From positions 1 through 20,322 of the IMG/VR virus record IMGVR_UViG_3300046002_003546: DNA of 20,322 nt; one strand, written 5' to 3'. This document shows, one piece after another, positions 8,797 to 14,634 of the stretch; the first letter of the stretch is position 1, and each line of letters starts with the position of its first letter. The position numbers were made by a program, and so were the translations under genes. The notes below the pieces were generated by a model. It worked only from the letters and a program-made list of their open reading frames with translations, was not told where the DNA came from and did no database searches. The stretch comes from a virus.

Positions 8797-9677
8797 TGGA
8801 AATCAAAAAAATGTCGAGAAACTTACACCAAATAAGCCTCGGCCAAACAGAGTCCAAAATTGCTTTATTGTCGGACATACATTGGGATAATCCCAAATGC
8901 GACCGAGAAAAATTAAAGCGCCATTTAGATTACTGCAAAGAGCAAGAAATGCCAATATTTATAAACGGTGATTTCTTTTGCATGATGCAAGGTAAATACG
9001 ATCCCAGGCGAAGCAAAAAGGACGTACTGCCTGAGCATAATAAAGCTAATTACATAGACGCAGTAATTGAGGATGCGGTAGAATGGTGGACACCTTACGC
9101 GCATTTAATTACAGTTATCGGCTACGGAAACCACGAGACCGCAATTATAAAAAACTTGGAAACTGATCCATTGCAGCGCTTTGTTGATTTGCTAAATTAT
9201 ACCAACAAGACGAGCGTATATACTGGAGGTTATGGAGGTTGGCTAGTCATTAAAAAGCAATTAGAAACCAACACTTTTATGACAAAAAATTTGAAGTATA
9301 TGCATGGGGCAGGTGGTGGCGCAGTTGTTACCAAGGGCGCTATAAACCTAACTAGAGCGCTGGAATTATACGAAAATATGGACGTATTTGTGATGGGCCA
9401 CATACACGAGAACGCAAGCCGTAACGATGCTCGCGATACAATACAGTACAACCCAGGTAAACACTTTCACGAGTTAGTCCAAAAGCAAATACATTTGGCA
9501 ATTGTTGGATGCTATAAGGAAGAGTATGAGGACGGATTTGGAGGTTGGCACGTTGAACGTGGCGCCCCAGTAAAGCCGACAGGAGGCCGAATTTTGACCT
9601 TAGAAGGTCGTCGAATTAGAGGCAAAAATATTGACACTTGGGAATTATTAGTAGATAGTTGTAAATTTCCTTTATGA
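8796..9677 (+). CDS. Calcineurin-like metallophosphoesterase
   Basis: A 293-aa protein with the full metallophosphoesterase motif set: D27-I-H29 (LSDIHWDN), G58-D59 (INGDFF), G111-N-H-E114 (YGNHETA), H170 (MHGAGGG) and G201-H-I-H204 (MGHIHENA). These residues bind two metal ions and cleave phosphoesters; the substrate here is unknown (nucleic acid or cyclic nucleotide are options). There is no signal peptide, so it is probably cytoplasmic. It sits between the holin-like genes and the endolysin with a TAATG overlap upstream and an ATGA overlap downstream, so it is co-translated with lysis genes. Met6 is a possible alternative start. Confidence 0.9.
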   Translation: MEIKKMSRNLHQISLGQTESKIALLSDIHWDNPKCDREKLKRHLDYCKEQEMPIFINGDFFCMMQGKYDPRRSKKDVLPEHNKANYIDAVIEDAVEWWTPYAHLITVIGYGNHETAIIKNLETDPLQRFVDLLNYTNKTSVYTGGYGGWLVIKKQLETNTFMTKNLKYMHGAGGGAVVTKGAINLTRALELYENMDVFVMGHIHENASRNDARDTIQYNPGKHFHELVQKQIHLAIVGCYKEEYEDGFGGWHVERGAPVKPTGGRILTLEGRRIRGKNIDTWELLVDSCKFPL

Positions 9678-10051
9678 AACTTTCAACAAACTTTAGCCTA
9701 AACGAATTTGCCAGCGCTGACGGTACGGCGCCAACTAATGACGTGCTTAAAAACTTGACCGAGTTAGCTAAAAACTTGGAGGTATTGCGCAAGCATTTGG
9801 GCCAGCCTATTCGCATAACGTCAGGCTTTAGAAGTAGGGAGCACAACAAGAAAATTGGCGGCGCTTTAAATAGTTTTCACGTCCTGGGCATGGCGGCAGA
9901 TATTCAAGTTGCAAAAATGAAACCCGAAGACCTTGCAAAGGCAATAGAGCTATTGATTAAGGATGGCAAAATTAAAGAAGGCGGTTTGGGAATTTACCGA
10001 ACTTGGATTCATTACGACATAAGAGGAACTAAATCACGCTGGAAAATATGA
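9674..10051 (+). CDS. Peptidase M15 family endolysin (L,D- or D-Ala-type carboxypeptidase fold)
   Basis: A 125-aa protein with the M15_3-type pattern: ITSGFRSREHNKKIGG (residues 48-63), then H69-x2-G72-x-A74-x-D76 in SFHVLGMAADI, and WIHYD with H113. H69, D76 and H113 are the expected zinc ligands. Proteins of this family cut peptide cross-links of peptidoglycan and serve as endolysins in many Bacteroidota phages. There is no signal peptide, so release would need the holin. Start is the ATGA overlap with the phosphoesterase gene; the 3' end overlaps the next start in the same way (10048-10051). Confidence 0.92.
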   Translation: MKLSTNFSLNEFASADGTAPTNDVLKNLTELAKNLEVLRKHLGQPIRITSGFRSREHNKKIGGALNSFHVLGMAADIQVAKMKPEDLAKAIELLIKDGKIKEGGLGIYRTWIHYDIRGTKSRWKI

Positions 10052-10269
10052 AAGCAATACTTGAATTTTATTTACCTGAAGAAAATTACGATTTCCAAGC
10101 GGCAATCAACGGCGAAAATTATAAGAGCGCAGTTTGGAACTTTGACCAGCTTTTGCGCTCAGAGATGAAATACAAAGAGTTATCCAGCGAAACTTACCAA
10201 GCTTACGAATGGTGCCGCGAGGAGCTAAGAAAAATATTAGAACAAGACAACCTTTTTATTGAACAATAA
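10048..10269 (+). CDS. Small conserved phage protein of unknown function
   Basis: A 73-aa acidic protein: MKAILEFYLPEENYDFQAAI, then a helical region with WNFDQLLRSEMKYKE and YEWCREELRKILEQ. Short proteins of this layout (an N-terminal beta strand 'FxLPEE', then 'A..G..Y...' and a helical tail) are widespread in phages, always without known function. ATGA overlap with the endolysin gene and a one-base overlap (TAATG) with the next gene show that it is part of the same translation-coupled chain. Confidence 0.75.
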   Translation: MKAILEFYLPEENYDFQAAINGENYKSAVWNFDQLLRSEMKYKELSSETYQAYEWCREELRKILEQDNLFIEQ

Positions 10270-10412
10270 TGCCATTACCGAAGCCAAAACCAGCCGAAAG
10301 CCAAAGCGATTTTGTCGCGCGTTGTGTAACTGACCCAGTAATGGAGCGAGACTTTCCGCGTATGGATCAGCGCCTAGTTGTTTGTTATCTACAATTTAAA
10401 GCCAAAAAATGA
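10269..10412 (+). CDS. 47-aa conserved phage protein (RCVTDPVM motif)
   Basis: The ATG at 10269 opens a 47-aa frame: MPLPKPKPAE, then SDFVARCVTDPVMERDFP and a VVCYLQF end with two Cys (19 and 39). The pattern F-(V/I)-x-R-C-x-x-D-P-x-M-x-x-(E/D)-F-P...Q-R-x-x-V-C belongs to a family of very short phage proteins usually met near head genes; here it sits in the lysis cassette. Two Cys and a Pro/Lys-rich start are the only notable features, and no function is known to me. It starts in the previous stop and ends as ATGA with the next start (10409), which supports expression. Confidence 0.8.
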   Translation: MPLPKPKPAESQSDFVARCVTDPVMERDFPRMDQRLVVCYLQFKAKK

Positions 10413-10957
10413 AACAGTTACTTGACGACGAGCGCATACGAATTGCAATTATTTCGTTTTTAATTGGCGTTTTGCTGGCTTTTGTAATTTTTCCAAGACC
10501 TGAAAGCGAAACCGTTTACAAGTTTGAAACCGTGACAAAAACGGACACTTTAATGCTAGAGGTTAAAGACACAGTTTATGTGCCTAAAATTGGCATAAAA
10601 TCACAAATTATTAGGGATACAATTCTAATCGATTATAAGCCTAAAATAAGCCAGTTTAACGCGTCTTTTCCTTTTGAGTATGGAAGTACCAACGTGAGCG
10701 GTGAAGTCTTGGGAGAGGTGCTAAAAATGACTGCAACAAGCGATTTTAAAATACCAGTCGTAACGAATACAATAACCAACACCGAAACCAAGACAATTGT
10801 CCAAAAACCGAAAGGGATTTACCTAGGCGCTGGCGTTAATTCATTGATTCAGCCTAGCGCGTCGGTTAGCTATTTGGATAACAAGTATATTTTTCAATAT
10901 CAGTTCCAGCCTTTGGAGAAATTACATACAGTAAGTGTAAGTAAAAAGTTATTCTAA
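10409..10957 (+). CDS. Membrane-anchored periplasmic protein, spanin-like candidate
   Basis: A 182-aa protein with a charged start (MKQLLDDERIR), one membrane helix (IAIISFLIGVLLAFVIF, residues 12-28) and a long beta-rich tail. The stretch TVYKFETVTKTDTLMLEVKD with repeated valine/threonine/aspartate resembles the 'DTVYV' linkers of DUF6808-type proteins from Bacteroidota phages. The last 45 residues (GIYLGAGVNSLIQPSAS...) have alternating hydrophobic residues as in a beta-sheet. It closes the lysis cassette, so a bridge from inner membrane to envelope (spanin analogue) is a reasonable inference, but there is no outer-membrane lipoprotein partner on this strand. The two minus-strand genes that follow are convergent with it. 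Confidence 0.7.
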   Translation: MKQLLDDERIRIAIISFLIGVLLAFVIFPRPESETVYKFETVTKTDTLMLEVKDTVYVPKIGIKSQIIRDTILIDYKPKISQFNASFPFEYGSTNVSGEVLGEVLKMTATSDFKIPVVTNTITNTETKTIVQKPKGIYLGAGVNSLIQPSASVSYLDNKYIFQYQFQPLEKLHTVSVSKKLF

Positions 10958-11129
10958 AGGTTTATAAAAGTTCCCAATTTGTAAACTTAGAGGTTTCTAT
11001 TCGGTAAAATTCCGAATTGCTTGTTACCTTTTTACATAAATCCGTAACAAAAATCGACAATATTTGGGACCAATCGTCTCCATTTTGTCGACACTTGCAT
11101 GAATTTTTACTAATTGTGGCAGATTCGCC
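10958..11129. other. Convergent intergenic segment rich in inverted repeats
   Basis: 172 nt between a + and a - gene without an ORF. Three perfect inverted repeats are visible: TTCGG 11000-11004 with CCGAA 11012-11016; TTGTTAC 11021-11027 with GTAACAA 11044-11050; TCGACAA 11054-11060 with TTGTCGA 11085-11091. None is followed by a convincing T-run, so they are not standard terminators. They could be a bidirectional processing or termination zone, an operator cluster or a structured RNA. Confidence 0.6.
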
Positions 11130-11330
11130 CTATTTAGGTTTTACAATATCCTGAAGCTGGCCCCAAATAGATTCTGCTAGGTCTCCCCAATACATATCGC
11201 ATTTTCCTTCCTTAATTGGCGGCTTCATAAAATAGGATTGCATATAATCGCTAGGCTTTGCAGTAAAGCGGTAACAACTTTCTTTGTAGGGACAATTTGT
11301 CCCTGGGCACATGGTGATATCAGGACTCAT
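11130..11330 (-). CDS. Small four-cysteine protein
   Basis: A 66-aa protein on the minus strand with C8-x4-C13-x5-C19 (MCPGTNCPYKESCYRF) and C44 (EGKCDMYWGD), a possible metal-binding cluster, plus many aromatic residues. Short proteins of this exact style (CPxxxCPxKxxCxRxxAKPS..QSYF..PP) occur in Bacteroidota phages but have no known function. It has no signal peptide or membrane helix. It is downstream of, and codirectional with, the lipoprotein-like gene, with a 117-nt gap containing two palindromes, so it may have its own promoter. Confidence 0.75.
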   Translation of the reverse strand: MSPDITMCPGTNCPYKESCYRFTAKPSDYMQSYFMKPPIKEGKCDMYWGDLAESIWGQLQDIVKPK

Positions 11331-11371
11331 TATTGTATGTATTTAGGCGTTTAATTGCACTTTTGTCCGAC

Positions 11372-11390
11372 TTATACGGCTTCCGTATAA
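11372..11390. repeat. Palindrome upstream of the four-cysteine gene
   Basis: TTATACGG (11372-11379) and CCGTATAA (11383-11390) are perfect reverse complements with a 3-nt spacer. It lies 42 nt upstream of the minus-strand start at 11330. No T-run follows on either strand, so an operator is more likely than a terminator. Confidence 0.65.
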
Positions 11391-11435
11391 AAATAGCCGT
11401 TAATGCGTAGTATATCTTACATTATTTACCTTTTT

Positions 11436-11451
11436 GTAAACTCTAGTTTAC
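11436..11451. repeat. Palindrome over the stop of the lipoprotein-like gene
   Basis: GTAAACT (11436-11442) and AGTTTAC (11445-11451) form a perfect inverted repeat with a 2-nt spacer that includes the TAA stop of the minus-strand gene. On the minus strand it is followed by A-rich, not T-rich, sequence, so it is not a classical terminator. Confidence 0.55.
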
Positions 11452-11792
11452 TTTAAAGGCAAATCTTTATCAATAATGCCGTGAGCAATCCAATACCAAC
11501 CAGCGTTGGGGTCATTCTTAAAAGTCTTTTTCTCGTCATAATATTGCTTAAATGATTTGTAAGCGTCGCCAAAAGTGTATTGGCTACTTTTGTATTTAGA
11601 TCGTCCTTTTTTTACTAGCAATCCATCGGCAAACAAAACGTAAAATTCGTTTTCCTCGACCGCCTGGTTAAACTCCAAGTATTGCATCCACCAATCTACT
11701 GGCTTTCGGTTTTCGTCTAGCACCTTAGATGCTATGCCGTAGCCAAACGGATTTATAATTTGGTCCTCATTCATGACGCAAGATAAAAGCAT
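11448..11792 (-). CDS. Lipoprotein-like protein with damaged or non-standard start
   Basis: From the ATG at 11792 the frame gives 114 aa starting MLLSCVMNEDQ, an implausibly short leader before a lipobox-like LLSC. The same frame stays open upstream on the minus strand and reads (I)LIKTHSFVLVLIFMLLSC, a textbook lipoprotein signal peptide, but contains no ATG, GTG or TTG before an upstream stop. Either translation starts at an ATT (11832-11834), or one base has been gained after the out-of-frame ATG at 11859. The mature part is rich in aromatic residues (WWMQYLEF, AGWYWIAHGI) and of unknown family. As an isolated minus-strand gene between lysis and early modules it resembles a moron; superinfection exclusion would be a typical role for such a lipoprotein but is inference. 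Confidence 0.65.
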   Translation of the reverse strand: MLLSCVMNEDQIINPFGYGIASKVLDENRKPVDWWMQYLEFNQAVEENEFYVLFADGLLVKKGRSKYKSSQYTFGDAYKSFKQYYDEKKTFKNDPNAGWYWIAHGIIDKDLPLK

Positions 11793-11848
11793 AAAAATTA
11801 AGACTAAAACAAAAGAATGCGTTTTGATTAAAATATTTTTAGAAATTG

Positions 11849-11879
11849 TTTGGAATCATAGAAATAAATAATAATTTCG
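11849..11879 (+). promoter_or_regulatory. Promoter for early genes starting at 11911
   Basis: TTTG (11849-11852) and TAATTTCG (11872-11879, one mismatch to TAnnTTTG) are 19 nt apart, the spacing expected for Bacteroidota housekeeping promoters. The ATG at 11911 is 32 nt downstream. The 5' part overlaps the leader of the divergent minus-strand gene. Confidence 0.6.
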
Positions 11880-11910
11880 GGTATTCATTCACCTAAACCC
11901 TAACAATTTT

Positions 11911-12177
11911 ATGAATTACGATTCAGAAACACATTACGACAAAGAAGTAAATTTTATTTACGAAGGCCACGAATACGTTTGGCAAGGCGACTACATTGTA
12001 ACCAACTGCGGCGAAGACGAAAGCGAATGGGCGCCAGGATATGGCGAAACAGAAATTCAAATATTGCACACGAATAGCTTGTCTTATTACAACGAGGTTA
12101 CCGACCAAGTAATTGACGTGATCCCAACGCAAAGCATTTTGCTAGAATTAGAAATAGAAATTGAACGCAACCTTTAA
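11911..12177 (+). CDS. Acidic hypothetical protein, first early gene
   Basis: An 88-aa, strongly acidic protein (about a quarter Asp/Glu) starting MNYDSETHYDKEVNFIYEGH with aromatic-rich beta-like segments (YEGHEYVWQGDYIV) and an acidic helix at the end (LLELEIEIERNL). No family is recognised. As the first gene after an early promoter and before ERF, an anti-host or DNA-mimic role is conceivable because of the charge, but nothing in the sequence demonstrates it. Translation starts at an ATG behind an A/C-rich leader without a Shine-Dalgarno site. Confidence 0.7.
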   Translation: MNYDSETHYDKEVNFIYEGHEYVWQGDYIVTNCGEDESEWAPGYGETEIQILHTNSLSYYNEVTDQVIDVIPTQSILLELEIEIERNL

Positions 12178-12190
12178 ACAACAAACACCT

Positions 12191-12745
12191 ATGAAAGAAT
12201 TGATTTTAATCCAAGCGGAGTTAAAGGCTCCAAAAAACCAGTACAACGCCTTTGGCAAATACAAGTATCGGTCCGTCGAGGATATACTTGAGGCGGTCAA
12301 GCCGTTGCTTTTAAAATACGAATGCACGTTAATAATTGAAGACGAGGTTAAAGAGGTTGGCGGCATTGTTTTTATTGAGGCAACCGCCAGCATTCAAAAA
12401 GAAGGCGAGGGCAGAATGGAAGGCAGAGCGGTAACGGCCCAGGCTGGCATCGACATTAACCGCAAAGGAATGGACGTGGCGCAAAGTTTTGGCAGCTCCT
12501 CATCGTATGCTCGAAAGTACGCATTATCAGGGCTCCTATTAATCGACGATAACAAAGACCCTGATTCGACAAACGACCACGGCAAAGCGCCAGCGGTTGT
12601 AAAGCCAAAGCCAACCGACGAGCAATTTGCATTCATAGTTAAATACCTTAACGGTACGGACGCCCAGCAAAAGCAAGCAAAAGAGGCGATAACTAAATAC
12701 GAATTTACACAGGATCAAAAGGACACTTTAGACGGATTAATATAA
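12191..12745 (+). CDS. erf: ERF-family single-strand annealing protein
   Basis: The frame opens at a TTG (12161), but the ATG at 12191 behind the leader AAACACCT gives the classical ERF N-terminus: LIQAELKAPKNQYNAFGKYK then YRSVEDILEAVKPLL. Further ERF features are an AQAGIDINRKGMDVAQSFGS stretch and SSYARKYALSGLLLIDD (residues about 105-121). The 184-aa protein has a short acidic/Lys tail in place of a long linker. ERF proteins anneal complementary strands in phage recombination and often accompany Gp157, SSB and RusA, all of which lie downstream here. The stop overlaps the next start by one base. Confidence 0.93.
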   Translation: MKELILIQAELKAPKNQYNAFGKYKYRSVEDILEAVKPLLLKYECTLIIEDEVKEVGGIVFIEATASIQKEGEGRMEGRAVTAQAGIDINRKGMDVAQSFGSSSSYARKYALSGLLLIDDNKDPDSTNDHGKAPAVVKPKPTDEQFAFIVKYLNGTDAQQKQAKEAITKYEFTQDQKDTLDGLI

Positions 12746-13230
12746 TGGCAAACTTATATGAAATAACAAGGGACGCGCTCGAATTAGCGTCCCTATTGGA
12801 AACCGAAGAGTTAACGCCTGAGTTGGAGCAAATGCTGGTAATTAACCAAGAGCAACTCCAGGCAAAAGCTGGCAACTATGCCAAGGTAATCGCAAACATT
12901 CAAAGCGATAGCGACGCAATCGACCAAGAGATTAAGAGGCTCAAGGCAATGAAGGAAAGCAAGGACCGAGCCATTACAAGGCTTAAGGACGCAGTAAGGG
13001 AGGCAATGCTTGTAAGTGCTATCGATAAGATAGAAAGTCCTTTATTTAAGCTTTCATTGCGCCGTAGCGAGTCGGTCGAGGTTGACATTGTGGAGGCATT
13101 ACCTAGCCAGTTTGTCAATATTAAAAACGTGGTAACCGCTGACAAGGTAGCAATCAAAGAAGCCATTAAACGTGGCGAAAATATTACTGGCGCAAGAATA
13201 ATTGAAAATTTTAACCTTCAAATCAAATGA
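12745..13230 (+). CDS. Siphovirus Gp157-family protein
   Basis: A 161-aa protein with the Gp157 layout: an N-terminal LYEITRDALELASLLE helix, a long coiled-coil (IDQEIKRLKAMKESKDRAIT, residues about 54-73), then LSLRRSESVEV and an end of the type ...KEAIKRGENITGARI. This family is common beside ERF or other recombinases in siphophages and has been linked to phage resistance when expressed in hosts, but its biochemical role is not known. A one-base overlap with erf and an ATGA overlap with the following small gene place it in the early operon. Confidence 0.9.
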   Translation: MANLYEITRDALELASLLETEELTPELEQMLVINQEQLQAKAGNYAKVIANIQSDSDAIDQEIKRLKAMKESKDRAITRLKDAVREAMLVSAIDKIESPLFKLSLRRSESVEVDIVEALPSQFVNIKNVVTADKVAIKEAIKRGENITGARIIENFNLQIK

Positions 13231-13367
13231 GAAACTATCTGTATTTAGGCAAGTTTATCCAACGCCCTGGGGACCTATCGCCCAGGGGCGTGGCCTCCAC
13301 TTATAACGAAGAGAAATTACCTTTTAACGAAACATTCGAAAGATTATGGAACTTGATGAAATCATGA
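13227..13367 (+). CDS. 46-aa hypothetical protein
   Basis: An ATGA overlap with the Gp157 gene opens a 46-aa frame (MRNYLYLGKFIQRPGDLSPR...), ending LWNLMKS. It overlaps the next gene by 22 nt in another frame. The middle encodes RPGDLSPRG from a GC-rich hairpin at about 13262-13291, unusual for this AT-rich genome. No family is recognised; coding status rests on start-stop coupling. Confidence 0.5.
   Translation: MRNYLYLGKFIQRPGDLSPRGVASTYNEEKLPFNETFERLWNLMKS
13262..13291 (+). other. GC-rich hairpin between Gp157 and HTH genes
   Basis: ACGCCCTGGG (13262-13271) pairs with CCCAGGGGCGT (13281-13291) with one bulged G and a 9-nt loop. It lies inside the small 46-aa frame, has no following T-run, and is the most GC-rich stretch of the early region. 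It may control translation or RNA processing between the genes. Confidence 0.5.
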
Positions 13368-13678
13368 TTAAAATTAAAGCGCTTTACCTGGAAGGTTTAA
13401 CGCGCAAGAAAATTGCAAAGCTTGTTGGACTAGATCAGCAAAAAGTAGGGTATTTGCTTTATACTAAAATGAGATTGCACGAGCTTTACCCTCGAAAGTT
13501 GATGGACGAAAACATTTTCCAAATTCTAACGGATCACCAAATAAGCAGAATCTTAACTTTGGCAACTTATGGATATGATTGCCGAGAAATAGCAGAGGAT
13601 CAAAACTTGGAATTTCGCAAGGTTAAAAAGTTGCTAGACGTTGCCGAGGCTAAAAACATGATTGAGAAAAAAGTATAA
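13346..13678 (+). CDS. Putative HTH DNA-binding protein
   Basis: A 110-aa protein with two helix-turn-helix-like segments: LTRKKIAKLVGLDQQKVGYL (residues about 18-37) and YDCREIAEDQNLEFRKVKKL (about 75-94). Each has the A-x3-G/N-turn-recognition-helix rhythm. A small phage regulator or DNA-replication accessory protein would fit. It begins inside the 46-aa frame and is followed by a 57-nt gap. No named family is recognised. Confidence 0.65.
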   Translation: MELDEIMIKIKALYLEGLTRKKIAKLVGLDQQKVGYLLYTKMRLHELYPRKLMDENIFQILTDHQISRILTLATYGYDCREIAEDQNLEFRKVKKLLDVAEAKNMIEKKV

Positions 13679-13735
13679 ATTCTTTTTTATTCCTAAGATT
13701 CTTTTAATATTTGTTAAACATTTAAACAAACACCA

Positions 13736-13837
13736 ATGAAAAAAGCAGTTAAAGTAATCGGAAAAATCATTTACACCGTCCTGGCTTTGTCGCCAATCTT
13801 TGCGCTGGGTTATATGCTCGGCTTAAAACTTTCTTAA
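13736..13837 (+). CDS. 33-aa single-span membrane protein
   Basis: MKKAVKVIGKIIYTVLALSP followed by IFALGYMLGLKLS: a Lys-rich start and one continuous hydrophobic helix. It starts behind AAACAAACACCA, the leader type also seen before erf, which supports translation. Function is unknown; tiny early membrane proteins of phages often act on host membrane functions, but that is inference. Confidence 0.6.
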   Translation: MKKAVKVIGKIIYTVLALSPIFALGYMLGLKLS

Positions 13838-13857
13838 ACACCTAAAACCAAATCCCT

Positions 13858-14157
13858 ATGGAAACGATTAAAATTAAAACCACGCATTTTGTAGAAACCG
13901 AGTTTAATTTACCTAAGTACTTTAAAATTGCTCACCACTACCAAATGATTTTGGACGACAAAAATTACTTGTTTGTCAAGTCTAGGCTAGAAAATACATT
14001 ACTTATTTATCCTGAAATTTCAATTCATCCAATTAGCTATTCGGCTGGGCGATGGTACGACGAAACGATTAAACAGGAATTAATTCCAATTAGCGAGCAA
14101 GAATTTAAGGACGAGTTTACAAAAGCAAGTGTTGAACTATTAAACTATTTGAATTGA
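13858..14157 (+). CDS. Hypothetical early protein
   Basis: A 99-aa protein (METIKIKTTHFVETEFNLPK...), mixed alpha/beta by eye, with aromatic-rich middle (KIAHHYQMILDDKNYLFVKS) and an acidic helical end. No motif or family recognised. It starts 20 nt after the 33-aa membrane gene, behind an A/C-rich leader, and its stop overlaps the next ATG by one base (TGATG, 14155-14159). Confidence 0.7.
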   Translation: METIKIKTTHFVETEFNLPKYFKIAHHYQMILDDKNYLFVKSRLENTLLIYPEISIHPISYSAGRWYDETIKQELIPISEQEFKDEFTKASVELLNYLN

Positions 14158-14366
14158 TGAAAAGCACAGACTCTCAAAACGCGCTGATTAAGGGATGGCT
14201 TTTAAACGGCTATTCAATAACCCAGCTGGAGGCACTTACCCAGTTTGGATGCTTTAGGCTGGCGGCTAGGATTGCTAACCTTAGAGATAAGGGTTTTAAT
14301 GTAGAAACCGACATGGTTACGCTAGAAAATGGAAAACGAGTTGCTCGTTATTTTGTAAAAAAATGA
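14157..14366 (+). CDS. Small helix-turn-helix protein
   Basis: The frame is open from a TTG at 14154, but the ATG at 14157 overlaps the previous stop by one base and gives 69 aa. The sequence NALIKGWLLNGYSITQLEAL then FGCFRLAARIANLRDKGFNV is the layout of a known small winged-helix/HTH domain common in phages (the HTH_39 type), ending with a beta wing (VTLENGKRVARYFVKK). It should bind DNA, probably as a regulator; the target is unknown. The stop overlaps the next gene as ATGA. Confidence 0.8.
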   Translation: MKSTDSQNALIKGWLLNGYSITQLEALTQFGCFRLAARIANLRDKGFNVETDMVTLENGKRVARYFVKK

Positions 14367-14512
14367 GAGGACGCAATTTAACAGAATACGAAAAAGAGTT
14401 AATCTTTAAGGCCTGGCAAGACCGCAAGCAAATTAAAGTCATTGCGCAAGAAATGGGCCTTTCATACGGTTGCATTTATTTTCAACTAAAGAAGCGCTCG
14501 CTAGTTGGTTAA
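14363..14512 (+). CDS. 49-aa HTH-like basic protein
   Basis: An ATGA overlap opens MRGRNLTEYEKELIFKAWQD, then IKVIAQEMGLSYGCIYFQLK, which has HTH spacing (I-A-x-E-M-G-L-S-x-G-x-I-Y), and a basic end. It is likely a minimal DNA-binding protein of the resolvase/HTH-23 kind. The gene ends just upstream of the promoter at 14525. Function unknown. Confidence 0.65.
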   Translation: MRGRNLTEYEKELIFKAWQDRKQIKVIAQEMGLSYGCIYFQLKKRSLVG

Positions 14513-14532
14513 ATCGAAAAGATTTATATTTG
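14505..14532 (+). promoter_or_regulatory. Strong Bacteroidota-type promoter
   Basis: TTG at 14505-14507 and TATATTTG at 14525-14532 (a perfect TAnnTTTG) are 17 nt apart. Transcription would start about 7 nt further, near 14539, exactly where the structured RNA begins. Confidence 0.75.
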
Positions 14533-14540
14533 TGTATTGA

Positions 14541-14630
14541 ATGGAACATTTGAGAGGTCGGAGCCTTAAATGTTTCATAGGTGAAATTCACCCAAGGCCC
14601 ATCGACTCCGACACGATAGGGCCTTTTTTA
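14541..14630 (+). ncRNA. Structured RNA leader or small RNA with kissing loops and terminator
   Basis: Three hairpins follow the promoter. P1: ATGGAACATTT (14541-14551) with AAATGTTTCAT (14568-14578), 11 pairs with one G-U, loop 14552-14567. P2: GGTGA/TCACC (14580-14592). P3: AAGGCCC-ATCG (14594-14604) with CGAT-A-GGGCCTT (14614-14625), then T-run to 14629, a complete terminator. The P1 loop contains GTCGGAG (14557-14563), the exact complement of CTCCGAC (14606-14612) in the P3 loop: a 7-bp kissing interaction. GAGCCTT (14561-14567) also resembles the terminator 3' arm and could pair with AAGGCCC. The next ATG is only 5 nt after the T-run, so the element looks like an attenuator of the replication operon, or a 90-nt small RNA. 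No known family is recognised. Confidence 0.75.
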
Positions 14631-14634
14631 TTTT

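Noticed and set aside
12161-12190. TTG-started extension of ERF
   Set aside because: The extra residues are not ERF-like and overlap the previous gene; the ATG at 12191 has the usual leader.
13680-13735. Terminator or promoter after the HTH gene at 13678
   Set aside because: There is a T-rich stretch without a stem and TAATATTTG with one base too many for TAnnTTTG, so neither call is safe.
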